From CAYMTN01 sp964393335 (GTDB lineage Bacteria > Chloroflexota > Anaerolineae > Aggregatilineales > Aggregatilineaceae): a DNA stretch of 14,637 nt. Position 1 is the stretch's first letter; every line of letters begins with the position of its first letter. The position numbers were made by a program, and so were the translations under genes. This document shows, one piece after another, positions 7,963 through 14,433 of the stretch. The stretch covers positions 1 through 14,637 of the forward strand of contig CAYMTN010000137.1 in assembly GCA_964393335.1 (NCBI GenBank). Reading direction: 5' to 3'. The notes below the pieces were generated by a model. The model searched no databases. It was not told where the DNA came from and saw only the letters and a program-made list of their open reading frames with translations.

Positions 7963-7970
7963 CGTACGAC

Positions 7971-9254
7971 ATGCCCAGGCGTGTAGCATTTTCAGGTGTG
8001 TTGATCGTGTTGCTCAGTCTGCTGGCGGGCTTGTGTTTTGCGCAAGACGGCGAGTGGACGTGCGACGATGGGCCGAATGATGTGCTTAACGCAGCACAAG
8101 ACGCATTCGACGCCGGGGAACTGGACCAGGCTTACGACTTGGCGACAGAAGCACAGGTCATTTGTGCCAACAATCTCACGCGGTTCTTGAAAGTGGCCCC
8201 TTTGATCGCAGATATCGAGCGGGCGCGTGCGCCACAACCGACTGAGACTCCTGCCGATGCAGCGGACGCGACCACCAATGCGCTACCGTTGGCTGAGCCG
8301 GGACCCTACGGTGTGGGCATTCAGACAATACGCTTTGTCGATGAGACTCCAGAGGGTATGTACCTGAATGTGACTATCTGGTACCCGGCGACGGCGGGGG
8401 CTATCTCGTACCGCGTGCCAGAATTCGACGCGGAACCCGACCCGGCGGGCGCACCCTATCCGCTGATTGTGTATTCACACGGCGGAGGAAACGATGCAGG
8501 TGAAGCGACCTCGACCGGGTTGGGCGCGCATCTGGCGTCATATGGCTTTGTGGTCGCCGCTGCCAATCATCATGATGGCGTCCCGGATTGGGGCCTGGTC
8601 ACGCGTCTGCCAGAGGTGCAGTTTTTGATTGAGCGTGTGGTGGATGGCAGCGGCACGACCTTGAGCGGCCTGGTCGATGGTGAGCACATCGGCGTCACAG
8701 GCTATTCAATGGGCGCGACGACGACGTTGATGGTGGGTGGAGCGCAAGTGGACGCTGAAAGTTTCGCGGCATGGTGTACCCCGGACGAAGAGGATTGCTG
8801 GGAGGAACTACGATCCAATTGGGATGAAATCGTTGCGTTACGTGCCCAGATTGGCCCGATCGAAGATGGTGCGTTGTGGCCCGCGCCTGTCGATGATCGT
8901 ATCCGGGCGATCATGCCGATGGCCCCCTGCTTTGGGCCGCTCTTTGGCGAACAAGGCTTCGTCGCTGTGATGCTGCCGACATTGATCGTTGCTGGGACCG
9001 ACGACAACGTATGTGTCTACGAACGCGATGCTGTGTTTGCGTATGAACATCTTGGAACTGAAGAGCGCTATCTATTGTCAAGCGTCGGCGGCGTACATCG
9101 TTTTGGGCTGACCGTTGAAAACCGCCCGGTAGTGCTGCATTATGCCACTGCGTTTTGGGGTTACTATCTGCAGGGTCACGATGAGCACGCAGCCTATCTC
9201 ACGGCGACCGCGATTGAAGGAGACGCGGGGTGGGCTTGGGGACTTGGGGAGTGA
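7971..9254 (+). CDS. Secreted alpha/beta hydrolase (PAF-acetylhydrolase / dienelactone-hydrolase-like)
   Basis: This is a 427-residue protein. The start is ATG 7971, with AGGAG at 7958-7962 eight bases upstream; an in-frame start at 7917 would precede the signal peptide and has no such site. Residues 1-24 are a classic signal peptide (RR near the N-terminus, hydrophobic LIVLLSLLAGLCFA), so the enzyme is exported. Residues 35-70 form a TPR-like helical pair. The hydrolase core shows HGGG (170-173, oxyanion hole), nucleophile S246 in G-Y-S-M-G, a candidate acid at D344/D345 in AGTDDNVC, and H376 in GGVHRFG, a complete catalytic triad in the right order. An ester- or lactone-cleaving role is expected; the natural substrate is unknown. 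Several Cys residues lie in the insert at 265-320. It is transcribed divergently from the truncated kinase with only 42 bp between them. Confidence 0.88.
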   Translation: MPRRVAFSGVLIVLLSLLAGLCFAQDGEWTCDDGPNDVLNAAQDAFDAGELDQAYDLATEAQVICANNLTRFLKVAPLIADIERARAPQPTETPADAADATTNALPLAEPGPYGVGIQTIRFVDETPEGMYLNVTIWYPATAGAISYRVPEFDAEPDPAGAPYPLIVYSHGGGNDAGEATSTGLGAHLASYGFVVAAANHHDGVPDWGLVTRLPEVQFLIERVVDGSGTTLSGLVDGEHIGVTGYSMGATTTLMVGGAQVDAESFAAWCTPDEEDCWEELRSNWDEIVALRAQIGPIEDGALWPAPVDDRIRAIMPMAPCFGPLFGEQGFVAVMLPTLIVAGTDDNVCVYERDAVFAYEHLGTEERYLLSSVGGVHRFGLTVENRPVVLHYATAFWGYYLQGHDEHAAYLTATAIEGDAGWAWGLGE

Positions 9255-9287
9255 TGCGTCGCAGAAAATGTGTGGCGTTTGCGCCGC

Positions 9288-9299
9288 CTTACGCGTAAG
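9288..9299. repeat. Perfect 12-bp palindrome CTTACGCGTAAG downstream of the hydrolase
   Basis: The palindrome lies 34 bp after the hydrolase stop and just after a GGCG-TTTG-CGCC mini-hairpin (9274-9285). No T-run follows, so an intrinsic terminator is not supported. Its function is unknown. Confidence 0.4.
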
Positions 9300-9351
9300 A
9301 TCAGCAGGCGAATGATTTACTGGCGAGTTTCTGATCAAGAACAAGTGCTGA

Positions 9352-9495
9352 ATGCAGCTACATGGTAGATTCGCGCTGGTGACAGGTGCGGCACACCGCG
9401 TCGGCAAGGCGATTGCGCTGGCGCTGGCAGCGCAGGGCGTACATATCGCCGTGCACTACGGGCGCTCCGAGGATGCAGCACGCGCCACAATATGA
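9352..9495 (+). pseudogene. N-terminal fragment of a short-chain dehydrogenase/reductase (pteridine-reductase-like)
   Basis: ATG 9352 opens a 47-codon frame (stop TGA 9493-9495). It contains the Rossmann nucleotide-binding start of an SDR enzyme: FALVTGAAHRVGKAIALALA (TGxxxRxG variant), then a beta strand GVHIAVHYGRS, which resembles the NADP-binding loop of FolM/PTR1-type reductases. SDR enzymes are about 240-260 residues; everything after the second beta strand is missing. The coding text stops where an ABC-transporter fragment begins (ATG 9492 overlaps the TGA). No good ribosome-binding site precedes it. It is a truncated relic created by a deletion or insertion junction at about 9490. Confidence 0.72.
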
Positions 9496-9640
9496 GCATT
9501 CTGTTCATCACCCACGATCTCGGTCAGGCAGACTATGTGAGTGACCGCATTTTGTTATGTATCGGGGCGAATTGGTTGAACAAGGGCCGATGGAAAAGGT
9601 GCTGGAAGCGCCCCAACACGAATACACGCAGCGTCTGCCG
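9492..9640 (+). pseudogene. C-terminal fragment of an oligopeptide/dipeptide ABC-transporter ATPase (OppD/DppD-like), frameshifted
   Basis: The fragment begins MSILFITHDLGQADYVSDRI, which carries the H-loop histidine (FITHDLG) of an ABC ATPase. It continues, one frame over from 9557, as MYRGELVEQGPMEKVLEAPQ and then HEYTQRL. The 'E.G....vl..P.HpYT..L' ending is diagnostic of the peptide-transporter (OppD/DppD/DppF) subfamily. Adding one base in the TT at 9554-9555 rejoins the frames. Walker A, the Q-loop, the signature motif and Walker B (about 200 residues) are absent, and the C-terminal extension degenerates after about 9640. It cannot be functional. It is fused at its 5' side to the SDR relic and at its 3' side to a transposase relic. 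Confidence 0.68.
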
Positions 9641-9642
9641 GA

Positions 9643-9887
9643 GGGTGTGGGGGCGTCCCTCGCAAAAACCACGAAGCCCCTCCGCCAGAGGACATGGCCT
9701 ACAACACCGCGTTTTCCCGCCGCCGGATCATCGTTGAAAACACCATTGGCCGGATGCGCCGCTACCGGAGTATCACCCTAACCGACCGCGATCATCGCCA
9801 ACTCCACACCCCATGCGTGGCGGCCATTGCCGGTTTGTCAATCGCCAGTTGGCCCATCGGATGCCTGCCTGGTCTTGGATGGGATAG
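9643..9887 (+). pseudogene. C-terminal fragment of an IS5-like DDE transposase
   Basis: Frame from about 9643: PPPEDMAYNTAFSRRRIIVE, then NTIGRMRRYRSITLTDRDHR and QLHTPCVAAIAG. This matches the C-terminal catalytic region of IS5-family/DDE_Tnp_4 transposases (AYNRAFSRRRxxVEN-IGR), including the final catalytic Glu (VEN). The frame breaks at about 9838. One extra base there gives VNRQLAHRMPAWSWMG and a stop at 9885-9887. The N-terminal two thirds of the transposase and a left terminal repeat are not present, and I could not identify a right inverted repeat downstream. It is a decayed insertion-sequence end and a likely cause of the nearby gene truncations. Confidence 0.65.
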
Positions 9888-9928
9888 AAGCCTCTCGCCT
9901 TTTCCCATGATTACGAAGGTCAACCGGT

Positions 9929-9970
9929 CTATAGTTTCTGCCTATATATAGCATGGCCGATCTATATTAT
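9929..9970 (+). promoter_or_regulatory. AT-rich promoter/operator candidate upstream of catalase with repeated CTATA motifs
   Basis: CTATAG (9929-9934), the perfect palindrome CTATATATAG (9942-9951) and CTATATTAT (9962-9970) lie in a stretch much richer in A+T than the surrounding sequence, 80-120 bp before the catalase ATG. TATATT (9963-9968) or TATTAT (9965-9970) could be a -10 element; I see no good -35. Peroxide regulation would be typical for a catalase, but no recognised PerR/OxyR/Fur site is evident. Confidence 0.35.
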
Positions 9971-9994
9971 GCGCTTATGGATCGAAGAGGTAAA

Positions 9995-10057
9995 ATGGGA
10001 TTGTCCAAAGTCAACGGTTCATGTTTACATTCAGAGAAGGGCAACCAAAATGGCTGA
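9995..10057 (+). CDS. Possible 20-residue leader peptide overlapping the catalase start
   Basis: ATG 9995 is preceded by AGAGG (9986-9990, 4-base spacing) and opens a 20-codon frame ending in TGA at 10055-10057, eight bases into the catalase gene in another frame. Such an overlap could couple translation. I recognise no family, and the frame could be chance. Confidence 0.2.
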   Translation: MGLSKVNGSCLHSEKGNQNG

Positions 10058-11578
10058 GAAAAAGCAATTAACGACTGCGCATGGAAATCCAATTGGCGAC
10101 AATCAGAATTCACTGACGGCTGGGGCGCGTGGCCCGCTATTGATGCAGGATTATCAACTCCTGGAAAAGATGGCGACATTTAACCGTGAGCGTGTTCCCG
10201 AACGCATTGTCCACGCCAAAGGTTCGGGCGCATTTGGAACGTTTACGGTGACACATGACATTACGGCCTATTCCAAAGCGAGCATTTTCTCTGAAGTTGG
10301 CAAACAAACACCCTGTCTGGCTCGATTTTCTANNNNNNNNNNACCGTCGCAGGCGAGCGCGGCGCAGCCGATGCGGAACGGGATGTGCGCGGTTTTGCCG
10401 TCAAGTTCTACACTGAAGAGGGAAACTGGGATATGGTGGGGAACAATACCCCAGTGTTTTTTGTCCGTGATCCCTACAAATTCAGTGATTTCATCCATAC
10501 CCAGAAGCGTGATCCTAAAACCAACATGCGTTCTGCTACCGCCATGTGGGATTTTTGGTCGCTTTCCCCTGAAAGTTTGCATCAGGTCACCATTTTATTC
10601 AGCGATCGAGGGCTGCCGCAGGGGTATCGTTTTATCAATGGCTACAGCAGTCACACCTATAGCTTCATTAATGCCGGCAACGAACGTTTCTGGATCAAAC
10701 TGCACTTCAAGACCGTGCAGGGCATCAAGACGTGGACGAATGCTGAAGCCACAGAAATTGTCGGCAAAGATCGTGAAAGCTCCCAGCGCGATCTGTTCGA
10801 AGCTATCGAACGCGGCGACTATCCGAAGTGGCGCGTCTACGCACAGATCATGCCCGAAGCAGAAGCTGAAACCTATCACATCAATCCCTTCGATCTGACC
10901 AAAGTCTGGCCACACGCCGATTACCCGCTCGTAGAAATCGGTGTTATGGAGCTTAACCGCAACGCTGAGAACTATTTTGCCGAGATCGAACAGGCAGCGT
11001 TTGAACCGTCGAATATTGTCCCTGGCATCAGTTTTTCGCCCGACAAAATGCTTCAGGCACGTATCATGTCCTATTCAGATGCGCATCGCTACCGGATTGG
11101 GGTGAATTACGCATCGCTGCCGGTGAATCACCCCCATGCTGACGTGCAAACGTATCATCGCGACGGCCATATGCGTTCCGATGGCAATTTCGGGGGAGCA
11201 GTCAACTACGAACCAAACAGCATGGGTGGCCCCGTTGAAGATGCCAAATACCTTGAACCCCCCCTCAAGATATCCGGCGATGCAGATCGCTATGATCCTC
11301 GTGATGAGGCTGATGACTATACCCAACCCGGTCAGTTGTTCCGGTTGATGAGTGCCGATCAAAAAGCTCAACTGTTCCGCAACACTGCCGAAGCGATGGA
11401 GGGGGTTCCCGAACGTATCATAGCGCGCCAACTGGTGCACTGCTTCAAAGCTGATCCTGAGTATGGGCGTGGTGTTGCTCAACAAGTCGGTCTGGATATG
11501 GAACGATTTGCGGCCTGGGCGGACCTCACGTTGGCAGAATTGGCTCAGAAAACATCCGAAGAGGGTTACGCCGGTTAG
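10050..11578 (+). CDS. katA: Monofunctional heme catalase (small-subunit, clade-3 type)
   Basis: It converts hydrogen peroxide to water and oxygen. Removing the 10-N spacer and one repeated base gives a continuous 505-residue protein. Residues include catalytic H55 in ERIVHAKGSGAFG, the distal Asn in VGNNTPVFFVRD (N128/N129), heme-ligand Y338 in RIMSYSDAHRYRIG, and a clade-typical C-terminus without a flavodoxin-like extension. The proximal signature has Met336 where Phe is usual. I chose ATG 10050: GAAGG lies at 10036-10040 and the family N-terminus (AEKKQLTTAHGNP) starts here, while the in-frame ATG at 9969 would add 27 unrelated residues. It is apparently monocistronic, with its own AT-rich leader and an intrinsic terminator 32 bp after the stop. 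Base composition is more AT-rich than the neighbouring genes, which may hint at transfer. Confidence 0.95.
10333..10342. other. Assembly gap (10 N) inside the catalase gene
   Basis: Ten Ns separate TCTA from ACCGTCGCA. Merging the two sides with a one-base overlap gives TCT-ACC-GTC-GCA, encoding S-T-V-A in the conserved RFSTVAGERG segment of catalases. No sequence appears to be missing; the spacer only breaks the frame artificially. Confidence 0.9.
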
Positions 11579-11610
11579 AAAACGCCGCCCCCAATCGTCA
11601 TCCGCAACGA

Positions 11611-11653
11611 ATACAACATCCTCGCTCGCAAACAGGCGGGGATGTTGTATTTT
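11611..11653 (+). terminator. Rho-independent terminator of the catalase gene
   Basis: ATACAACATCCTCGC (11611-11625) pairs with GCGGGGATGTTGTAT (11636-11650) over 15 bp, all Watson-Crick except one G-U, with a 10-base loop, followed by a short T run (11650-11653). It lies 32 bp after the catalase stop. The T run is only on the plus side, so it serves catalase rather than the convergent ferredoxin gene. Confidence 0.85.
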
Positions 11654-11771
11654 GGGCCTTATGGAGGAAACAAAACGAAGTCGCACACTAGAGGCTGGTA
11701 GTTAGTCTTTGGTGATTAGTTGTTGGTCAGACGGCGCTTTCGTGGCGGCGCATCCCGCTTGGCACTCGTTT

Positions 11772-12116
11772 TTATTTTGCCGGTGGCCGGGTGTTAGGGG
11801 CCGGTGGATGGGACATTCCGAGCCGGAAACTCTCGCCGGTTGTTTTGCGTTTCCATACCACCGAGACGCTCTGGTTGAGCGGATGCAGCATCGTGATCGC
11901 CCCTGGGTGGTTGCACTCCATCACGCAGCAGCCGCAGTACCAGCACTCGTCAGGGTAGAGGACAATCGGGGGCTGTTTTTTCTCCGGGTTGGGCATCAAC
12001 ACGTCAGAACGGCAGATGTCCACGCATTGATTGCACCCGGTGCATAGGTCCGCGTCAAAATCGATGGCCCGGTTTGGCGTCGGTGGGTTGGGAACCATAT
12101 AGACTGTGTGACTCAT
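11772..12116 (-). CDS. 2x[4Fe-4S] ferredoxin-like subunit, partner of the adjacent flavoprotein
   Basis: This is a 114-residue iron-sulfur protein. Cluster ligands are C25-C28-C31-C35 (CTGCNQCVDIC) and C58-C61-C64-C68 (CWYCGCCVMEC), with an extra C63. Neither fourth Cys is followed by Pro (R36 and N69), unlike textbook bacterial ferredoxins. A roughly 40-residue C-terminal tail (HPLNQSVSVVWKRK, GESFRLGM, then a proline-rich end) resembles the small AprB-like partners of AprA-type flavoproteins. ATG 12116 follows AGGTGAGG (12128-12121), which begins right after the flavoprotein stop at 12130, so the two are translationally coupled. It probably relays electrons between the flavin and an outside donor or acceptor. 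It is predicted to be cytoplasmic, with no signal peptide. Confidence 0.9.
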   Translation of the reverse strand: MSHTVYMVPNPPTPNRAIDFDADLCTGCNQCVDICRSDVLMPNPEKKQPPIVLYPDECWYCGCCVMECNHPGAITMLHPLNQSVSVVWKRKTTGESFRLGMSHPPAPNTRPPAK

Positions 12117-12129
12117 GCTGCCTCACCTT

Positions 12130-14118
12130 TCAGGCCGTGTGACCGGCGTTGTGACGCGCGTAATTTTCCTCATACGTGGGCGCGTAGGGCGGCTGTAGAT
12201 AATAATCAAGCGGGAGGTCAGCGGCGGTGACCCTGCCATCGACCAGCTTGATCGCGATCAATTTGCGCCATTCGGACGGGTCCATTTCAGGGTAATCGAG
12301 CCGGGAAAAACTCAGCAGGGCGCTGCTGGCCTTGCGCGCCAGCGATGCGTGAATGATCGCTTCGCCGGTGGTGATGATCGACAGGCACTCGACCGCGCGC
12401 GCAAGTTCGTGCGGATTCGCCGCGCAGACCGTCGCGGCCTCCGATTCCCTGAGATCACGCAATAATCGTAAGCCTTCTTGCAGGGCTGTTTCCGTCTTGT
12501 ATTCGCCGCAATAATCCTGCATAACGCGGCAGATTCCGGCGTTAAGTTCTTTCCAGCCGATGCTCCGCCGGTTCTGTTTCAGGGGCGCATAAACACGCGC
12601 TTTTTCCCGTTTCACCTGCGTCATGTCGAGATCAGGATCAGGCGCTGTCATGGCATACGCTGCCGCCTGCCGCCCCGCGTACCGCCCGCTGGCGGCGGCG
12701 CTGGAATGCGCGCCCGCCCCATAGATCGCGCCGCCCGCTGCATACAGCCCCTGAAGATTGGTGCGCAGATTCCAATCAACGATCAGGCCGCCCGCGCCCC
12801 ATTGACGCCAATACGGCACCGGCATGCCCGCCCAGGAATTGGCATGGCTGTAAGCTGCCGGGTCCATCACCGGCACCTGCAACATGTCACGATCAGGATC
12901 AAAACCCGCTTTGGTCAGGGTATCGTATACGGGAATCCGCGTGCGACCTTCGTTGCCAACCATCAGCCCGAAAATGGCCCGGCGTTCCTGCTCCGGCAGC
13001 CGCGAGAGATCGGCGTAGAGCGGCAGCACAAACTCGCCGCGCCGGATACGTTCCGGCAGGTCCGGCGCGAGCTGCTTGACGTGGTTGTCGTAGCTGGGGG
13101 GGACCCGCAAGCCGTGCCCCACCATAAACGGCTGCCCCGGCGAGGGCCGGAACCGCTCCTCCCACGTCGTTAATTCGTGACCGTCACGATCCACCCAGGG
13201 GACTTCTTTCCCGTTAGCATCGACGATGGGGCAGCCGTGCCACGTATTGTGCGCGTTGCCCACGCCGTACGCGATGTACGACAGCGGGCTGCTATCCGGG
13301 TGTGATTCCTCCAGGCGGGTGAATTCGGCCCCTGCATGCCAGGCAGCGGCCACCCCGTCGCACGCCAGGTTCGGATCGCGGAACGTGGGCCGATATTCGG
13401 TCGAAAAAACCCATATCCGGCCCGGCAGCCCGGTGGCAAGGATCGTGGCTCTGGCCTGCACGGCGACGAACTCGCCGGTACGCGTATGGATGCCCATCGC
13501 CCCGGTGACGCGCCTGCCGTGCGGGCCATCGTCCGTCAGCAGCGCCGTGACCATGACCCGGTCCAGGATGTGCACGCGCAGGCGGTTCATATGTTTGTAG
13601 AGCGCCGGTTTCATATTCCAGCCGAACACGCGCAGGTCATATTTGCTTTGATAGTCGTAAGCGAACAGGAGCTGGGTGTCGTCGTCCCGAAATGCCGCGC
13701 CCTTGAACTCGCCGTGAACGTCTCGAATCTGGACGCCCATCTGCTCGCAGTCCAGCAGGGTATCCCAGCCCTCTTTCGCGTTCACATACCGCAGCGGGCC
13801 GCAGTCGTAACCGCCGCTGTCTTCGATGACGCGATCCGTAAATGCCTCCGGCGACACCTCGGAACACGGGTTTGTGCAGGCGGAAAGCCAGTGGTCGACG
13901 CCCGCGCCGCCGTTGCCGCTCCATTTCGTGGCTGCTTTTTCGAGCACGACGACGTCCACCCCGGCGCGGCGCGCGTTGATGGCGGCGTGACAACCGGCTA
14001 TCCCGCCGCCCAGCACCAATACATCGGTCGTGATGACGCGCTCCTCGCCATACCGCACGGGATACGGCCATTCAGGAACCGAACCGTTGGATTGGACCCA
14101 TTCGTGCCAGGTAGTCAT
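12130..14118 (-). CDS. FAD-dependent oxidoreductase, fumarate-reductase / adenylylsulfate-reductase (AprA)-like flavoprotein
   Basis: This is a 662-residue protein. The start is ATG 14118, with AAGGAG (14130-14125) six bases upstream; an in-frame ATG at 14232 would add 38 basic, unrelated residues. The FAD-binding Rossmann motif is TTDVLVLGGGIAGCHAA (GGGIAG 37-42) with the ribose-binding acidic residue E60 at the end of beta2 (VVVLEK), then a flavin-proximal glycine-rich loop SGNGGAGVDHW. The second FAD region ARATILATGLPGR and the C-terminal FAD cap NLQGLYAAGGAIYGAGAHSS are present. The helical C-terminal domain resembles the SdhA/FrdA/AprA C-terminus. I see none of the diagnostics that would fix it as true AprA or fumarate reductase, so the substrate is unknown. 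The ferredoxin gene follows 13 bp after its stop; RraA-family DNA lies 315 bp upstream on the same strand. Confidence 0.85.
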   Translation of the reverse strand: MTTWHEWVQSNGSVPEWPYPVRYGEERVITTDVLVLGGGIAGCHAAINARRAGVDVVVLEKAATKWSGNGGAGVDHWLSACTNPCSEVSPEAFTDRVIEDSGGYDCGPLRYVNAKEGWDTLLDCEQMGVQIRDVHGEFKGAAFRDDDTQLLFAYDYQSKYDLRVFGWNMKPALYKHMNRLRVHILDRVMVTALLTDDGPHGRRVTGAMGIHTRTGEFVAVQARATILATGLPGRIWVFSTEYRPTFRDPNLACDGVAAAWHAGAEFTRLEESHPDSSPLSYIAYGVGNAHNTWHGCPIVDANGKEVPWVDRDGHELTTWEERFRPSPGQPFMVGHGLRVPPSYDNHVKQLAPDLPERIRRGEFVLPLYADLSRLPEQERRAIFGLMVGNEGRTRIPVYDTLTKAGFDPDRDMLQVPVMDPAAYSHANSWAGMPVPYWRQWGAGGLIVDWNLRTNLQGLYAAGGAIYGAGAHSSAAASGRYAGRQAAAYAMTAPDPDLDMTQVKREKARVYAPLKQNRRSIGWKELNAGICRVMQDYCGEYKTETALQEGLRLLRDLRESEAATVCAANPHELARAVECLSIITTGEAIIHASLARKASSALLSFSRLDYPEMDPSEWRKLIAIKLVDGRVTAADLPLDYYLQPPYAPTYEENYARHNAGHTA

Positions 14119-14124
14119 TTGATT

Positions 14125-14130
14125 CTCCTT
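14125..14130 (-). promoter_or_regulatory. Shine-Dalgarno AAGGAG of the flavoprotein
   Basis: AAGGAG is spaced six bases from ATG 14118. It decides that start over the upstream in-frame codon at 14232. Confidence 0.7.
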
Positions 14131-14282
14131 CAGCGCAGCGTCAGCAGAGCGTGTTTTTTTCTGCGTCCACTGTATCGCACGCGTCCTGGCGGCGCTATGG
14201 ACTTTTTTCCTTGTTTTCAGTTCGTTCAGCACTTATATGCGAAAATGATCCGCGTGGTGACGCGCGAGTTTCCGGCGCGTCG

Positions 14283-14420
14283 TTTCACACCTCGCAGCGA
14301 ACCTGTGTGGTCCGTGATTTGTGGACGGGCCAGATGGTAGGCTGGTTCACAGGCAGTTATTACGCCGAGCTGATGCCGCATGATTGCGCGATGATCCGCA
14401 TCGTGCCCCAGGTGCCGTGA
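14283..14420 (+). pseudogene. Remnant of the C-terminal domain of a GH27-like alpha-galactosidase
   Basis: On the plus strand the segment ends CVVRDLWTGQMVGWFTGSYY, then AELMPHDCAMIRIVP and a TGA (14418-14420). 'VRDLW...lG.Ftgsyt..vp.H....lrv.P' is the closing strand pair of the C-terminal beta-sandwich of GH27 alpha-galactosidases. Upstream in this frame the text soon loses any likeness to the family. There is no start or ribosome-binding site, and the roughly 400-residue catalytic barrel is absent. It lies between two minus-strand genes. The rest of the 14119-14433 interval shows only the leader of the flavoprotein operon. I judge it a 3' relic; the identification is from memory of the family motif. 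Confidence 0.5.
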
Positions 14421-14433
14421 GGATCGCCCGGCC

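Noticed and set aside
7917..7970. Upstream start for the alpha/beta hydrolase
   Set aside because: It would bury the signal peptide behind 18 hydrophilic residues; ATG 7971 has AGGAG at the right distance.
9969..10049. Upstream in-frame ATG as the catalase start
   Set aside because: It would add 27 residues unlike any catalase N-terminus and lies within the putative promoter; ATG 10050 has GAAGG upstream and the family N-terminus.
11775..11815. CCGG-rich repeats near the ferredoxin stop as a terminator
   Set aside because: The CCGGCCACCGG stem is only 4 bp and lies inside the coding end; there is no convincing hairpin plus T run on the minus strand.
12478..13173. A 231-codon plus-strand open frame
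   Set aside because: Antisense shadow of the same flavoprotein; no domain, no ribosome-binding site.
14119..14232. N-terminal extension of the flavoprotein to 14232
   Set aside because: The added 38 residues are basic and unrelated, and AAGGAG precedes ATG 14118.
13336..14340. A 334-codon plus-strand open frame antisense to the flavoprotein
   Set aside because: It lies over a well-supported flavoprotein with conserved FAD motifs, shows no recognisable domain and is low-complexity in Arg/His/Ala, as expected of a GC-rich antisense shadow.
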